From NCBI RefSeq assembly GCF_900110855.1, contig NZ_FOFA01000012.1, forward strand, positions 50,021 through 114,020: a stretch of DNA of 64,000 nt. The letters run 5' to 3'. The position numbers were made by a program, and so were the translations under genes. The notes below the pieces were generated by a model that searched no databases, was not told the origin of the DNA, and was given only the letters and a program-made list of their open reading frames with translations. This DNA is from Microlunatus flavus (lineage in GTDB: Bacteria > Actinomycetota > Actinomycetes > Propionibacteriales > Propionibacteriaceae). Shown piece after piece: positions 19,722-28,461 of the stretch (positions within the stretch are counted from its first letter, which is position 1; each line of letters starts with the position of its first letter).

Positions 19722-21107
19722 ATGCCCACACCCGCCCTGCCCGCCGACTTCGTCTGGGGGACGGCCACCGCGTCGTACCAGATCGAGGGCGCGGTCGCCG
19801 AGGACGGCCGCGGCCCCAGCATCTGGGACACGTTCACCCGCCTCCCGGGTGCGATCTCCGACGGCACCAACGGCGACCGGGCGGACGACCACTACCACCG
19901 CTACGCCGACGACATCGCGCTGATGGCCCGGCTCGGCTTCAACGCGTACCGGTTCTCGATCGCGTGGCCGCGCATCGTCCCCGCCGGCACCGGCGAGGTG
20001 AACCAGGCCGGGCTCGACTTCTACCGCCGCATCGCGGAGACCTGCCACGAGCACGGCATCACGCCCTGGGCGACGCTCTACCACTGGGACCTCCCCCAGC
20101 CCCTCGAGGACGCCGGCGGCTGGCTGGTCCCCGAGACCGCGCAGGCCTTCGCGGACTACGCGGCGCTGACCCACGAGGCGCTCGGCGACGTCGTCGAGCA
20201 CTGGATCACGCTCAACGAGCCCTGGTGCTCCGCGCTGCTCGGCTACGGCAACGGCGTGCACGCGCCGGGCAAGCAGGTCGGCAGCGACGCGCTCAAGGCC
20301 GCCCACCACCTGCTCCTCGGCCACGGCCTGGCCGTGCAGAAGATGCGGGCCAGCGGGCACGGCTCCACCATCGGCATCACGCTGAACCTCTACTCCGTAC
20401 GTCCCGCCTCGGACTCGGCCGCCGACGCCGAGGCCGCGCGCCGCAGCGACGGGCTGGGCAACCGCTTCTTCCTCGACCCGGTCCTGCTCGGTTCCTACCC
20501 GCGCGACGTGCTCGCCGACGCCGGCGTGCAGGAGTGGTTCGGCGAGCGGACCGACGACCTGCCGGTGATCGCCGCGCCGCTCGACTTCGTCGGCATCAAC
20601 TACTACAGCCGCCACACGGTGGCGGCACCCGAGGACGGGCAGTTCAGCGACCCGTCGGTCCCGAGCGCCAGCCCGGGCAGCGAGCGCGTCGTGAACGTCG
20701 ACACAGGCGCCCCGAAGACGTTCATGGGCTGGGAGGTCCACCCCGACGGCATCCTCGACGTCGTCGCGATGGTCGCCGAGCGCACGCCCGGCACGCCGGT
20801 CTACATCACCGAGAACGGGGCCGCGTACGACGACCAGGTCGCACCGGACGGTTCCGTCGACGACGAGGACCGGTGCCACTACCTGGAGCTGCACACCCAG
20901 GCCTGCGCGGACGCCGTCGCCGCGGGGCTGCCGCTGCGCGGCTACTTCGCGTGGAGCTTCCTCGACAACTTCGAGTGGGCGTTCGGCGAGAGCCGCCGCT
21001 TCGGCATCGTGCGGGTCGACTACGAGACCCAGGAGCGCACGGTGAAGCGCAGCGGGTGGTGGTTCCGCGACTTCCTGGCCGGGCAGCAGCAGGGCTCGCA
21101 GGCCTGA
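19722..21107 (+). CDS. GH1 beta-glucosidase
   Basis: The 461-aa protein is full length for glycoside hydrolase family 1 and lacks a signal peptide, so it acts on imported sugars in the cytoplasm. The acid/base Glu166 lies in TLNEPW and the nucleophile Glu364 in YITENGAAY. The N-terminal FVWGTATASYQIEGA motif, which holds the subsite -1 Gln, is intact. ATG at 19722 follows AGGAGC. It is the hydrolytic end of the transport cluster. Confidence 0.96.
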   Translation: MPTPALPADFVWGTATASYQIEGAVAEDGRGPSIWDTFTRLPGAISDGTNGDRADDHYHRYADDIALMARLGFNAYRFSIAWPRIVPAGTGEVNQAGLDFYRRIAETCHEHGITPWATLYHWDLPQPLEDAGGWLVPETAQAFADYAALTHEALGDVVEHWITLNEPWCSALLGYGNGVHAPGKQVGSDALKAAHHLLLGHGLAVQKMRASGHGSTIGITLNLYSVRPASDSAADAEAARRSDGLGNRFFLDPVLLGSYPRDVLADAGVQEWFGERTDDLPVIAAPLDFVGINYYSRHTVAAPEDGQFSDPSVPSASPGSERVVNVDTGAPKTFMGWEVHPDGILDVVAMVAERTPGTPVYITENGAAYDDQVAPDGSVDDEDRCHYLELHTQACADAVAAGLPLRGYFAWSFLDNFEWAFGESRRFGIVRVDYETQERTVKRSGWWFRDFLAGQQQGSQA

Positions 21108-21180
21108 GTCCGAGCGGGCGGGCGGACCCGGCGCGGCGGGCCGCCCGCCCCTCGCACCCTCTGGCGCTCCTCACACCGTC

Positions 21181-21222
21181 TGTCGCTCCTCGCACACGGT
21201 CTGCCCGGTGCGAGGAGCGACA
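21181..21222. terminator. Perfect inverted repeat after the beta-glucosidase gene
   Basis: TGTCGCTCCTCGCAC (21181-21195) is exactly complementary to GTGCGAGGAGCGACA (21208-21222) with a 12-base loop. It lies between the convergent stops of the GH1 and ROK genes (21107 and 21343). A partial extra copy of the left arm (GGCGCTCCTCACAC) lies just upstream. Confidence 0.65.
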
Positions 21223-21234
21223 AGGGGTGCAAGG

Positions 21235-21284
21235 AGTCCGAGGGACCCGAGCGGAGTCCGAGGGACCCGAGCGGAGTCCGAGGG
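21235..21284. repeat. 20-bp tandem repeat, 2.5 copies
   Basis: The unit AGTCCGAGGGACCCGAGCGG occurs exactly at 21235-21254 and 21255-21274, followed by ten bases of a third copy. It lies in the non-coding gap between the GH1 and ROK genes. Confidence 0.85.
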
Positions 21285-21342
21285 GGTGCGGACGGCCGGC
21301 AGGTCCAGCGGTCGTGGTCGGCCCGGATGTCGCGTACGCGCC

Positions 21343-22578
21343 TCAGCGCGCGAGGGCCAGGCGGCTGGAGGTCTGGTGCGGGGTGAGCCGGCTGTGCAGG
21401 ACGAGCGAGGCGGCGCCGAGCGCCGCGGAGACGTCGCTGAACCTCGACAGCGTGACCGTCGTCGGGTGCACCGCCCGGACGAAGCTCAGCCGCTGCAGGT
21501 CCTCGCGGGCGTGGCGCAGGTAGATCTCGCCCGCGGCGGCGAAGCCGGGCCCGGCCAGGATGATCTGGTCGAGGTCGAGCAGGTTGGTCACCGACACCAG
21601 GGCGCGGGCCAGGTGCCGGGCCGACTCCTCGATCACCGGTAGCGCCTCCGGGTGCCCGGCGGCGGCGGCCCGGGCGACCCGGTCGGCGTCCTGGCGCAGC
21701 GTGACCGGCTGCCCGCGCAGCCCGAGCTCCTCGCCGAGACCGCGCCCGAGCGCGAGCTCCACGATGCGCCGCGGCGCCGCGAGCACCTCCAGGCAGCCGC
21801 GGCTGCCGCACCAGCAGGGCGGCCCGTCGATGTCGAGCACGAGGTGCCCGATCTCCCCGACGTTGGACGAGGCGCCGCGGTAGACGTCGCCGTTGGTGAC
21901 GAGGCCGAGCCCGAACCCGGTGGCCAGGTAGACGGTCGCGAAGTCCGCGGACGCGGGGATGCGGCCCACCCAGTACTCGCCGATCGCCGCGCAGGTCGAG
22001 TCGTTCTCCACGACGACGGGCAGGCCCGTCGCGGTGCTGAGCGCGTCCTCGAGGTCGAAGAGCTCCCAGTCCTCGGCGTGCGGGTTGCTGCGCAGCACCC
22101 GGTGGGCGCTGTCCTGGCGCCCGGCGGCGGCGATGCCGATGCCCATCAGCGTCGAGCGGTCGACGCCGGTCGAGCCGACGAGGTCGTCCAGCTCGGCCGC
22201 GAGCCGCGGGACGACCTCGCCCGGGGCGGACAGCCCGATGCCCTCGCCGTCGAGGCGGCCGACGACGGTGCCGCCCAGGTCGGTGACGACGTACGTGACG
22301 CGCGCGAAGTCGAGGGAGAGGCCGACCGCGTGGCGTGAACCCGCGTTCAGCTGCAGCAGCGTGCGCCGCTTGCCGCCCGTCCGGTCGCCCGTGCCGATCT
22401 CGGCCACGAGGCCGTCGGTGAGCATCTGGCGCACGATCCGCGAGATGGACGCCTCGGTCAGCCCGGAACGGTCGGCCAGCTCCACGCGGCTGACCACGCC
22501 GCCGGAGCGGATCAGGTCGAGGACGGCGCTGTGGGTCTGCGCCGCGGTCGCGCCTCGCAGGGGTCTCGTCACCGTCAC
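21343..22578 (-). CDS. ROK family transcriptional regulator
   Basis: The 411-aa protein has an N-terminal winged helix (residues about 12-75: VSRVELADRSGLTEASISRI) and a C-terminal ROK sugar-kinase-like domain, with the zinc motif CWCGSRGCLEV near residue 254. ROK repressors release DNA on binding a sugar. It faces the beta-glucoside genes across a convergent terminator and is the obvious candidate regulator of that cluster. GTG at 22578 is used; GTG at 22572 is possible too. Confidence 0.92.
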   Translation of the reverse strand: MTVTRPLRGATAAQTHSAVLDLIRSGGVVSRVELADRSGLTEASISRIVRQMLTDGLVAEIGTGDRTGGKRRTLLQLNAGSRHAVGLSLDFARVTYVVTDLGGTVVGRLDGEGIGLSAPGEVVPRLAAELDDLVGSTGVDRSTLMGIGIAAAGRQDSAHRVLRSNPHAEDWELFDLEDALSTATGLPVVVENDSTCAAIGEYWVGRIPASADFATVYLATGFGLGLVTNGDVYRGASSNVGEIGHLVLDIDGPPCWCGSRGCLEVLAAPRRIVELALGRGLGEELGLRGQPVTLRQDADRVARAAAAGHPEALPVIEESARHLARALVSVTNLLDLDQIILAGPGFAAAGEIYLRHAREDLQRLSFVRAVHPTTVTLSRFSDVSAALGAASLVLHSRLTPHQTSSRLALAR

Positions 22579-22585
22579 AGCAGAA

Positions 22586-22608
22586 CTTTATTCCAGAAGT
22601 TAAGGAAG
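22586..22608. promoter_or_regulatory. Candidate operator upstream of the ROK gene
   Basis: CTTTATTCCAGAAGTTAAGG is an AT-rich imperfect palindrome a few bases from the ROK start codon. It shares TTnCAG and AGTTA with the palindrome at 14390-14412. Autoregulation by the ROK protein is inferred. Confidence 0.4.
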
Positions 22609-22699
22609 CACGTCGCGCACGATCGGCCGGTCGTGGCGCCGACCGTACCGCTGAACCCGCTTGTCGCGGGGCCACCGCGCGGCGTAGGTTCTCGCGCTT

Positions 22700-23506
22700 G
22701 TGCGTGCGACCCTGCGGACCTACTTCCGGCTGCTCGCCGCCGGGTTCCGTCGTGGGTCGGCCTACCCGCTCGCGGCGCTGGGCGGGCTGGTCGCCAACGC
22801 GACGTTCGGCCTGCTCAAGGTCGGCATCCTCTTCGCCACCGTCGAGGCGGGCGGCGGCACCGTCGGCGGGTACGACGCGGGCACCATGAGCGCGTACATC
22901 TGGCTGAGCCAGGGCCTGCTCGGCTCGGTCAACCTCTTCGGGCGCACCGCGGTCGCCGACCGCATCAAGAACGGCGACATCGCCGTCGACTTCGTCCGCC
23001 CGCTCGACGTGCAGGCGGCGAGCGTGACCACCGAGGTCGGGACGCGGCTGTTCGCGCTGCTGCCCCGCGGCGTCCCGTCGGTGCTGCTGGGCGTGCTGCT
23101 CGTCGGGATGAGCATGCCGACGACGCCGCTGCCGTACGCCCTCGGCGCCCTCAGCGTGCTGCTCGGCGTCGTCCTGTCCTGCACCACCGTCTACCTCGTC
23201 GCCGTCTCCCGCTTCTGGCTCGTCGAGGGCCGTGGCGTCGAGATGCTCTACATGGTCCTCTCGGGCTTCCTGGCGGGGCTGTTCGTGCCGATCCCGCTGT
23301 TCCCGGGCTGGCTGCGGGCGGTGGCCGGCGCGACGCCGTTCCCCTCGATGCTCCAGGTCCCCGTCGACGTGCTGTCCGGGCGCGTCGACCTCCCCACCTC
23401 GGCCGGGCTCGTCGGCGTCCAGCTCGCCTGGCTCGCCCTCACGGTGGTCCTGGGAGCCGTCCTCACCCGGGCGGGCCGCGCACGCTTGGAGGTGCAGGGC
23501 GGATGA
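22700..23506 (+). CDS. ABC-2 family transporter permease (ABC2_membrane_6-like)
   Basis: The 268-aa protein has about six membrane segments and lacks a signal peptide. Features such as GDIAVDFVRPLDVQAA near residue 93 are typical of the DUF990/ABC2_membrane_6 permeases that occur as pairs with one ATPase. GTG at 22700 gives the N-terminus MRATLRTYFRLLAAGFRRG. The stop overlaps the next permease start. Such systems are regarded as exporters; the substrate is unknown. Confidence 0.82.
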   Translation: MRATLRTYFRLLAAGFRRGSAYPLAALGGLVANATFGLLKVGILFATVEAGGGTVGGYDAGTMSAYIWLSQGLLGSVNLFGRTAVADRIKNGDIAVDFVRPLDVQAASVTTEVGTRLFALLPRGVPSVLLGVLLVGMSMPTTPLPYALGALSVLLGVVLSCTTVYLVAVSRFWLVEGRGVEMLYMVLSGFLAGLFVPIPLFPGWLRAVAGATPFPSMLQVPVDVLSGRVDLPTSAGLVGVQLAWLALTVVLGAVLTRAGRARLEVQGG

Positions 23507-24354
23507 GCGCCACCACCGGGGTACGCCCGGGGGCCGCGTGGCGGGCCGTGCTCGCCGCCCGCACCGCCCCGTACCGTGCCGTCCTCGCCTCCCGGGTCCG
23601 GGCGCAGCGCAGCTATCGCACGTCGTTCCGTCTGGACCTGCTCGGCTCGGCCCTCGTGGGGCTGGTCGAGCTGGCCGAGGTGTGGGTGCTGTTCCACAGC
23701 GTCGGCCGGATCGGGGGGCTCGACCTCGCTCAGGTGCTGCTCGTCTTCGGCCTGGCCGACCTGGCCTTCTCGGTCGCCGACCTCGCCTTCGGCCACTGCG
23801 ACGACCTGGCGACGATGCTCCGGCTGGGCACCCTCGACGTCTTCTACCTGCGCCCGCAGCCGCTGCTGCTGCAGCTCGTGACGAGCGACATCAGCCTGCG
23901 GCGGGTCGCCCGGGCGGCGGTCGCGGTGGCGGCCGTGGTCGCCGGCCTGCTCGTCAACGACGTGCCGCCCACGCCGCGCACGGTCGCGCTGCTGGTCGTG
24001 GCCCTGCTCAGCGGCGTCGCGGTGTCGGCGGCGATGTTCGTGCTGGCCGCCGGGATCCAGTTCTTCGTGGTCGACGGCGCCGAGATGACCAACGCCTTCG
24101 TCTACGGCGGCCGCTACGCCTCGACCCAGCCGGCCAGCGTGTGGTCGCGCCCGGTCAAGGCCGCCTTCGTCTTCGTCTTCCCGGTGGCGTTCGCCGGCTA
24201 CCTGCCGGTCGTCAGCCTGCTGGGGCTGACCGGCAGCCCGTGGCTGCCGGCCTGGCTCGGCTGGTGCGCCCCGCTCGCCGCGCTCTGGGCGTGGGCGCTG
24301 GCGCTGCTCGCCTGGCGGGTCGGGGTCCGGCACTACCAGGGAGGGGGCGGCTGA
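23503..24354 (+). CDS. ABC-2 family transporter permease, second subunit
   Basis: The 283-aa protein has about six membrane segments and is the second, non-identical permease of the exporter. YRTSFRLDLLGSALVGLVE and the LGTLDVFYLRPQPLLLQL block correspond to positions in the first permease (DVFYLRP matching DFVRP). ATG at 23503 overlaps the previous stop, and its stop shares one base with the ATPase start (TGATG). Confidence 0.82.
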   Translation: MSATTGVRPGAAWRAVLAARTAPYRAVLASRVRAQRSYRTSFRLDLLGSALVGLVELAEVWVLFHSVGRIGGLDLAQVLLVFGLADLAFSVADLAFGHCDDLATMLRLGTLDVFYLRPQPLLLQLVTSDISLRRVARAAVAVAAVVAGLLVNDVPPTPRTVALLVVALLSGVAVSAAMFVLAAGIQFFVVDGAEMTNAFVYGGRYASTQPASVWSRPVKAAFVFVFPVAFAGYLPVVSLLGLTGSPWLPAWLGWCAPLAALWAWALALLAWRVGVRHYQGGGG

Positions 24355-25322
24355 TGCAGGGGGACGTGGGTGAGCCGGTGATCGAGACCGAGGGCCTCGG
24401 GCGCGAGTTCCGGGTGCGCGACGGGCTGCGCCGCCGCACGGTGGTCGCCGTCGACGGGCTGTCCGTCCGGGTCGGGGCGGGCGAGGCGGTCGGCTACATC
24501 GGCGCGAACGGGGCCGGCAAGTCGACCACCATCAAGATGCTGGTGGGGATCCTCGTGCCGACCCGCGGGTCGGTGCGGACGTGCGGCCTGCGCCCGGTCC
24601 AGGACCGCCGCCGCCTCGTCCGGCGGGTGGGCGTGGTCTTCGGGCAGCGCTCGCAGCTGTGGTGGGACCTCCCGGTGCGCGAGTCGTTCGCCATCCTGGC
24701 CTCGATCCACGGGCTGTCGCCGGACCGGGAACGTTCGCGCACCGACGAGCTGGTCGAGCGCCTGGAGATGGGCGCGTACTGGACCACGCCCGTGCGGCAG
24801 CTCTCCCTCGGACAGCGGATGCGCGCCGAGGTCGCGGCGGCGCTGCTGCACTCCCCCGACCTGGTCATCCTCGACGAGCCGACGATCGGGCTGGACGTGC
24901 TCTCCAAGCAGCGGCTGCGCGAGTTCCTCGTGACCGAGCGCCGGGCGCACGGCACCACGCTGCTGCTCACGACCCACGACATGGGCGACGTCGAGCGGCT
25001 CTGCGAGCGGGTCCTCCTCGTCGACCACGGGCGGCTCGCGTACGAGGGGACGCTGGCCGGGCTGTCCCGCACCGTCGGCGTCGAGCGCGTGCTGGTCGTC
25101 GACCTCGCCGAGCCGGGGCCGGACCTGGTGACGGTTCCGGGAGCGCGCCACCTCGGCAGCGAGGGCGGCGGGCTGCGGCAGCGGTTCGCGTTCGACGCCG
25201 AGGTCACCACCGCCGCCAAGGTGCTGGCCGCGGTGTCGGAGCAGGTCGAGGTCGTCGACCTCTCGGTCGAGGAGCCCGACGTCGAGGACGTCGTCCGGCG
25301 CGTGTACGCGGCGCGCCGCTGA
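24354..25322 (+). CDS. ABC transporter ATP-binding protein
   Basis: The 322-aa protein has Walker A GANGAGKSTT (about residue 48), the signature LSLGQRMR and Walker B LVILDEPTIGLD. The block VVFGQRSQLWWDLPVRESF between them is characteristic of the ATPases that pair with ABC2_membrane_6 permeases. ATG at 24354 overlaps the upstream stop by one base. The C-terminal 80 residues are a family-specific extension. With the two permeases it forms a complete three-gene exporter. Confidence 0.92.
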   Translation: MQGDVGEPVIETEGLGREFRVRDGLRRRTVVAVDGLSVRVGAGEAVGYIGANGAGKSTTIKMLVGILVPTRGSVRTCGLRPVQDRRRLVRRVGVVFGQRSQLWWDLPVRESFAILASIHGLSPDRERSRTDELVERLEMGAYWTTPVRQLSLGQRMRAEVAAALLHSPDLVILDEPTIGLDVLSKQRLREFLVTERRAHGTTLLLTTHDMGDVERLCERVLLVDHGRLAYEGTLAGLSRTVGVERVLVVDLAEPGPDLVTVPGARHLGSEGGGLRQRFAFDAEVTTAAKVLAAVSEQVEVVDLSVEEPDVEDVVRRVYAARR

Positions 25323-25356
25323 GGTTCCGGGGGCGCGCCCCGAAAAACTCGCTCGC

Positions 25357-26088
25357 TCAGCGGTTGAGCAGCGCCGACAGCGCGACGACGCCGGCGGTGG
25401 AGGTGCGCAGGACGTGGTCGCCGACCCGTACGGTCCGGGCGCCGGCCTCCGCGAAGGCGGCGAGCTCCTCGGGGCTGATGCCGCCCTCGGGACCGACCAC
25501 GACGACGACCTCGCCGGCCTCGGGCAGCGCGACGGCGGCGATCGGGACCTCGGCGTCCTCGTGCAGGACGAGCGCGAGGTCCGCGGCCGCGAGCCGGGCG
25601 GCGAGGGCCTTGGTGCCGGCCGGCTCCGACACGACGGGGACGCGGAGCCGGCGTGACTGCTTCGCCGCCTCGCGCACGGTGCTGCGCCAGCGGGCGAGGC
25701 CGCGGTCGACGCGGTCGGCCGACCAGCGCGCGACCGAGCGGGACGCCTGCCACGGGACGACCTCGTCGACGCCGACCTCGGTCAGCATCTCGACGGCCAG
25801 CTCGGCCCGGTCGCCCTTGGCGAGCGCCTGGGCGACGACGAGGCGTACGGGCCGGCGGGCCTCGGTGAGCACCTCGTCCACGCGGACCCGCAGCCCGGGC
25901 TTGCCGGCCTCGACCACCTCGCCGCGCACGCCGCCGCCGGAACCGTCGGCGACGAGCACCCGCTCCCCGGCCCGGAGCCGCCGAACCGTCACCGCGTGGT
26001 GCCCCTCGGACCCGTCGACCAGGACCTCGTCGCCGACCTGGGGGCGCGTACCGGCCAGGCTCTCGAGCAGGAACAGCGCGTCGGTCAC
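25357..26088 (-). CDS. rsmE: 16S rRNA (uracil-1498-N3)-methyltransferase
   Basis: RsmE methylates U1498 of 16S rRNA using S-adenosylmethionine. The 243-aa SPOUT protein has the knot motifs VVVGPEGGISPEEL and LRTSTAGVVAL at the C-terminus, and a PUA-like N-terminal region. GTG at 26088 gives the family length. It lies downstream of dnaJ, as in many actinobacteria. Confidence 0.94.
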   Translation of the reverse strand: MTDALFLLESLAGTRPQVGDEVLVDGSEGHHAVTVRRLRAGERVLVADGSGGGVRGEVVEAGKPGLRVRVDEVLTEARRPVRLVVAQALAKGDRAELAVEMLTEVGVDEVVPWQASRSVARWSADRVDRGLARWRSTVREAAKQSRRLRVPVVSEPAGTKALAARLAAADLALVLHEDAEVPIAAVALPEAGEVVVVVGPEGGISPEELAAFAEAGARTVRVGDHVLRTSTAGVVALSALLNR

Positions 26089-26141
26089 GCCCCGAACGCT
26101 AGCCGCGGTCGCGCGGTGGGCAGCACTGCGGCGGTGTGCGG

Positions 26142-27311
26142 CTACTGCCCGGCGAACGCGTCGCGGAGGCGGCCGAACACGCCGCGGCCCTGCTTCTGGA
26201 CCGTCACCTCGGCGGCGGTCTCCTCGCGCAGCTCGGCGAGCTGGCGCAGCAGCTCGCGCTGCTCGTCGTCGAGGCGGGTCGGGGTCTGCACGAGCAGCGT
26301 GACGCCCAGGTCGCCGCGGCCGTTCGAGCGCAGGCGCGGGACGCCCCAGCCGTCGAGCGCGACCCGCGTGCCCGACTGCGTGCCCGCCGGCACCGAGACG
26401 TGGACCTCGCGGTCCTCCTCGTGGGTGTCGGGCAGGTCGGCCTCGAGCGTCTGCACGGCGACCTCGGTACCGAGCGCCGCCGCCGTCATCGGGATCCGGA
26501 CCGTCACCTCGAGGTCGTCGCCCTCGCGGCGGAACACCTCGTGCGGCGCGACGACCAGCTCGACGTAGAGGTCGCCGGCCGGGCCGCCGCCGGGGCCGAC
26601 CTCGCCGTGCGCGGCGAGGTGGATGCGGTTGCCCGTGCTGACGCCGGCCGGGATCTTGACGTTGATCGAGCGCGCCGAGCGCACCCGCCCATCGCCGGAG
26701 CACTCCGGGCACGGGTCGGGGATGACCGTGCCGTAGCCGCCGCAGGTCGGGCAGGGCTGCGTGGTGCGGATGTCGCCGAGGAAGGAGCGCTGCACGTGGG
26801 TGACGTCGCCCTGCCCGTGGCAGGTGCGGCAGGTCACGGGCTCCGAGCCCTCCTGCGCCCCGGAACCCTTGCAGAGCGGGCAGAGCACGGCGGTGTCGAC
26901 GCGCAGCGGCTTCGTCACGCCGAACGCCGCCTCCGCCAGCTCCAGGTCGAGCCGGACGAGCGCGTCCTGGCCGCGCCGCACGCGCGAGCGCGGGCCGCGG
27001 GTGCTCTGCCCGCCGAACATCGCGTCGACGAGGTTGCCGAAGTCGAAGCCGCCCTGCGCGCCGAAGCCGCCGGAGAAGCCGCCGCCGAGCCCCCCGCCGA
27101 GCGGGTCGGCGCCGCGGTCGTAGAGGTCCTTCTTCTTGGGGTCGGCGAGCACCTCGTACGCCTCCGCGACCGCCTTGAAGCGCTCCCCCGCGTCGGGCTC
27201 GGTGGCCACGTCCGGGTGCAGCTTCATCGCCAGCTGGCGGTAGGCCTTCTTGATCTGCTCGGGCGAGGCGTCGCGGGAGACGCCGAGCGTCTCGTAGTAG
27301 TCAGCAGCCAT
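26142..27311 (-). CDS. dnaJ: Chaperone DnaJ (DnaJ2 type)
   Basis: DnaJ stimulates DnaK ATPase activity and delivers unfolded proteins. The 389-aa product has a J domain (residues 4-66, HPD near 33-35), a short glycine-rich segment ([17 protein letters not shown]), four zinc-finger repeats ([32 protein letters not shown]) and two C-terminal substrate-binding domains. ATG at 27311 is the natural start. The gene follows hrcA by 58 bases, and CIRCE upstream of hrcA should control both. Confidence 0.97.
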   Translation of the reverse strand: MAADYYETLGVSRDASPEQIKKAYRQLAMKLHPDVATEPDAGERFKAVAEAYEVLADPKKKDLYDRGADPLGGGLGGGFSGGFGAQGGFDFGNLVDAMFGGQSTRGPRSRVRRGQDALVRLDLELAEAAFGVTKPLRVDTAVLCPLCKGSGAQEGSEPVTCRTCHGQGDVTHVQRSFLGDIRTTQPCPTCGGYGTVIPDPCPECSGDGRVRSARSINVKIPAGVSTGNRIHLAAHGEVGPGGGPAGDLYVELVVAPHEVFRREGDDLEVTVRIPMTAAALGTEVAVQTLEADLPDTHEEDREVHVSVPAGTQSGTRVALDGWGVPRLRSNGRGDLGVTLLVQTPTRLDDEQRELLRQLAELREETAAEVTVQKQGRGVFGRLRDAFAGQ

Positions 27312-27369
27312 GTCTGGGGTGGGTCGTCCTGTTCCTGGTCGTCTGGATGGTCCTGCGCTGTTGTCGAGG

Positions 27370-28365
27370 TCAGCCCTGCGAGAGGAACCGGCCGACGTAC
27401 CGCGCGACCGCGCGGACGGAGGCCATCGTGGAGGGGTAGTCCATCCGGGTGGGACCGACGACCCCGAGGGTGGCACGGCTGCCGTAGCCGCTGGCGACGA
27501 CCGAGGTCGTCTGGAGCTCCTTGACCGGGTTCTCCTGCCCGATCCGCACGGTGACCGCGTCGGCGGTGGCCTCGCCGAGCAGGGTCAGCAGCACGACCTG
27601 CTCCTCGAGCGCCTCGAGCACCGGCTTCATGGTGCTGGGGTCGGCGCCGTAGCGGGTCAGGTACGGCATCCCGCCGACGACCATCCGGCTCGAGGTCTCG
27701 CTGCCGAGCATCTCCAGCAGCGCGGCCACGACGGTGCGCCCGAGCGGCACCGACGACGCGGGCAGCGTCTCGAGCAGCGCGGAGAGGCCGCCGCCCGCCT
27801 CGATGGGCGTACGGCCGGCCGCCGCGGCGTTGAGCGCCGTGCGGAGGTCGGCGAGCGCCGAGTCGTCCAGCTCCGGGACCTCGAGGGAGCGCTGCTCGAC
27901 CCGCCCGGTCGAGGTGATGAGCACGAGCAGGAGCCGCGTCGTCGAGAGCGAGACGAGCTCGACGTGGCGCACGGTCGAGTGGCTGAGCGTCGGGTACTGC
28001 ACGATCGCCACCTGCTGCGTCGCCTGGGCGAGCAGCCGGACCGTGCGCAGCAGGATGTCGTCGAGGTCGAGCGCGCCCGACAGGAACGTCTGGATGGCCC
28101 GCTGCTCGGCCGTCGAGAGCGGCTTGACCGTGCCGAGCCGGTCGACGAAGAGCCGGTAGCCCTTGTCGGTCGGGATGCGTCCGGCGCTGGTGTGGGGCTG
28201 CGTGATGTAGCCCTCCTCCTCCAGCGCCGCCATGTCGTTGCGGACGGTGGCCGGGGAGACGCCGAGGTCGTGCTTCTCGACCAGCGCCTTGGACCCGACG
28301 GGCTCCTGGCTGGACACGTAGTCGGTGACGATGGCCCGGAGCACCTGCAGCTTGCGGTCGTCCAC
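27370..28365 (-). CDS. hrcA: Heat-inducible transcription repressor HrcA
   Basis: HrcA represses chaperone genes by binding CIRCE. The 331-aa protein has an N-terminal winged helix ([21 protein letters not shown] near residue 33, shown as [17 protein letters not shown]) and the HrcA domain with [12 protein letters not shown]. The ribosome site AGGAGG lies eight bases before GTG 28365; the in-frame GTG at 28374 overlaps that site, so 28365 is chosen. A CIRCE copy lies about 60 bases upstream. Confidence 0.96.
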   Translation of the reverse strand: MDDRKLQVLRAIVTDYVSSQEPVGSKALVEKHDLGVSPATVRNDMAALEEEGYITQPHTSAGRIPTDKGYRLFVDRLGTVKPLSTAEQRAIQTFLSGALDLDDILLRTVRLLAQATQQVAIVQYPTLSHSTVRHVELVSLSTTRLLLVLITSTGRVEQRSLEVPELDDSALADLRTALNAAAAGRTPIEAGGGLSALLETLPASSVPLGRTVVAALLEMLGSETSSRMVVGGMPYLTRYGADPSTMKPVLEALEEQVVLLTLLGEATADAVTVRIGQENPVKELQTTSVVASGYGSRATLGVVGPTRMDYPSTMASVRAVARYVGRFLSQG

Positions 28366-28425
28366 GCGTGTCACCTCCTGCGCCTCGTCCTGGTTGAGCA
28401 CCGAGCCGAGCGCCGGAGGGGTCCG

Positions 28426-28452
28426 TTGGCACTCGCGTACGGTGAGTGCCAG
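28426..28452. promoter_or_regulatory. CIRCE operator
   Basis: TTGGCACTC (28426-28434) and GAGTGCCAG (28444-28452) are separated by exactly nine bases and match the CIRCE consensus TTAGCACTC-N9-GAGTGCTAA with one change in one arm and two in the other. It lies between hrcA and the divergent metallo-hydrolase gene. Autoregulation of hrcA-dnaJ by HrcA follows from the family. The element ends only nine bases before the GTG at 28462, so it may affect that gene too. Confidence 0.93.
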
Positions 28453-28461
28453 TCTAGCCCG

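Noticed and set aside
9732..25356. Genomic island with integrase or attachment sites
   Set aside because: No integrase, transposase, tRNA or direct repeat was found at either edge, so only a synteny break is claimed.
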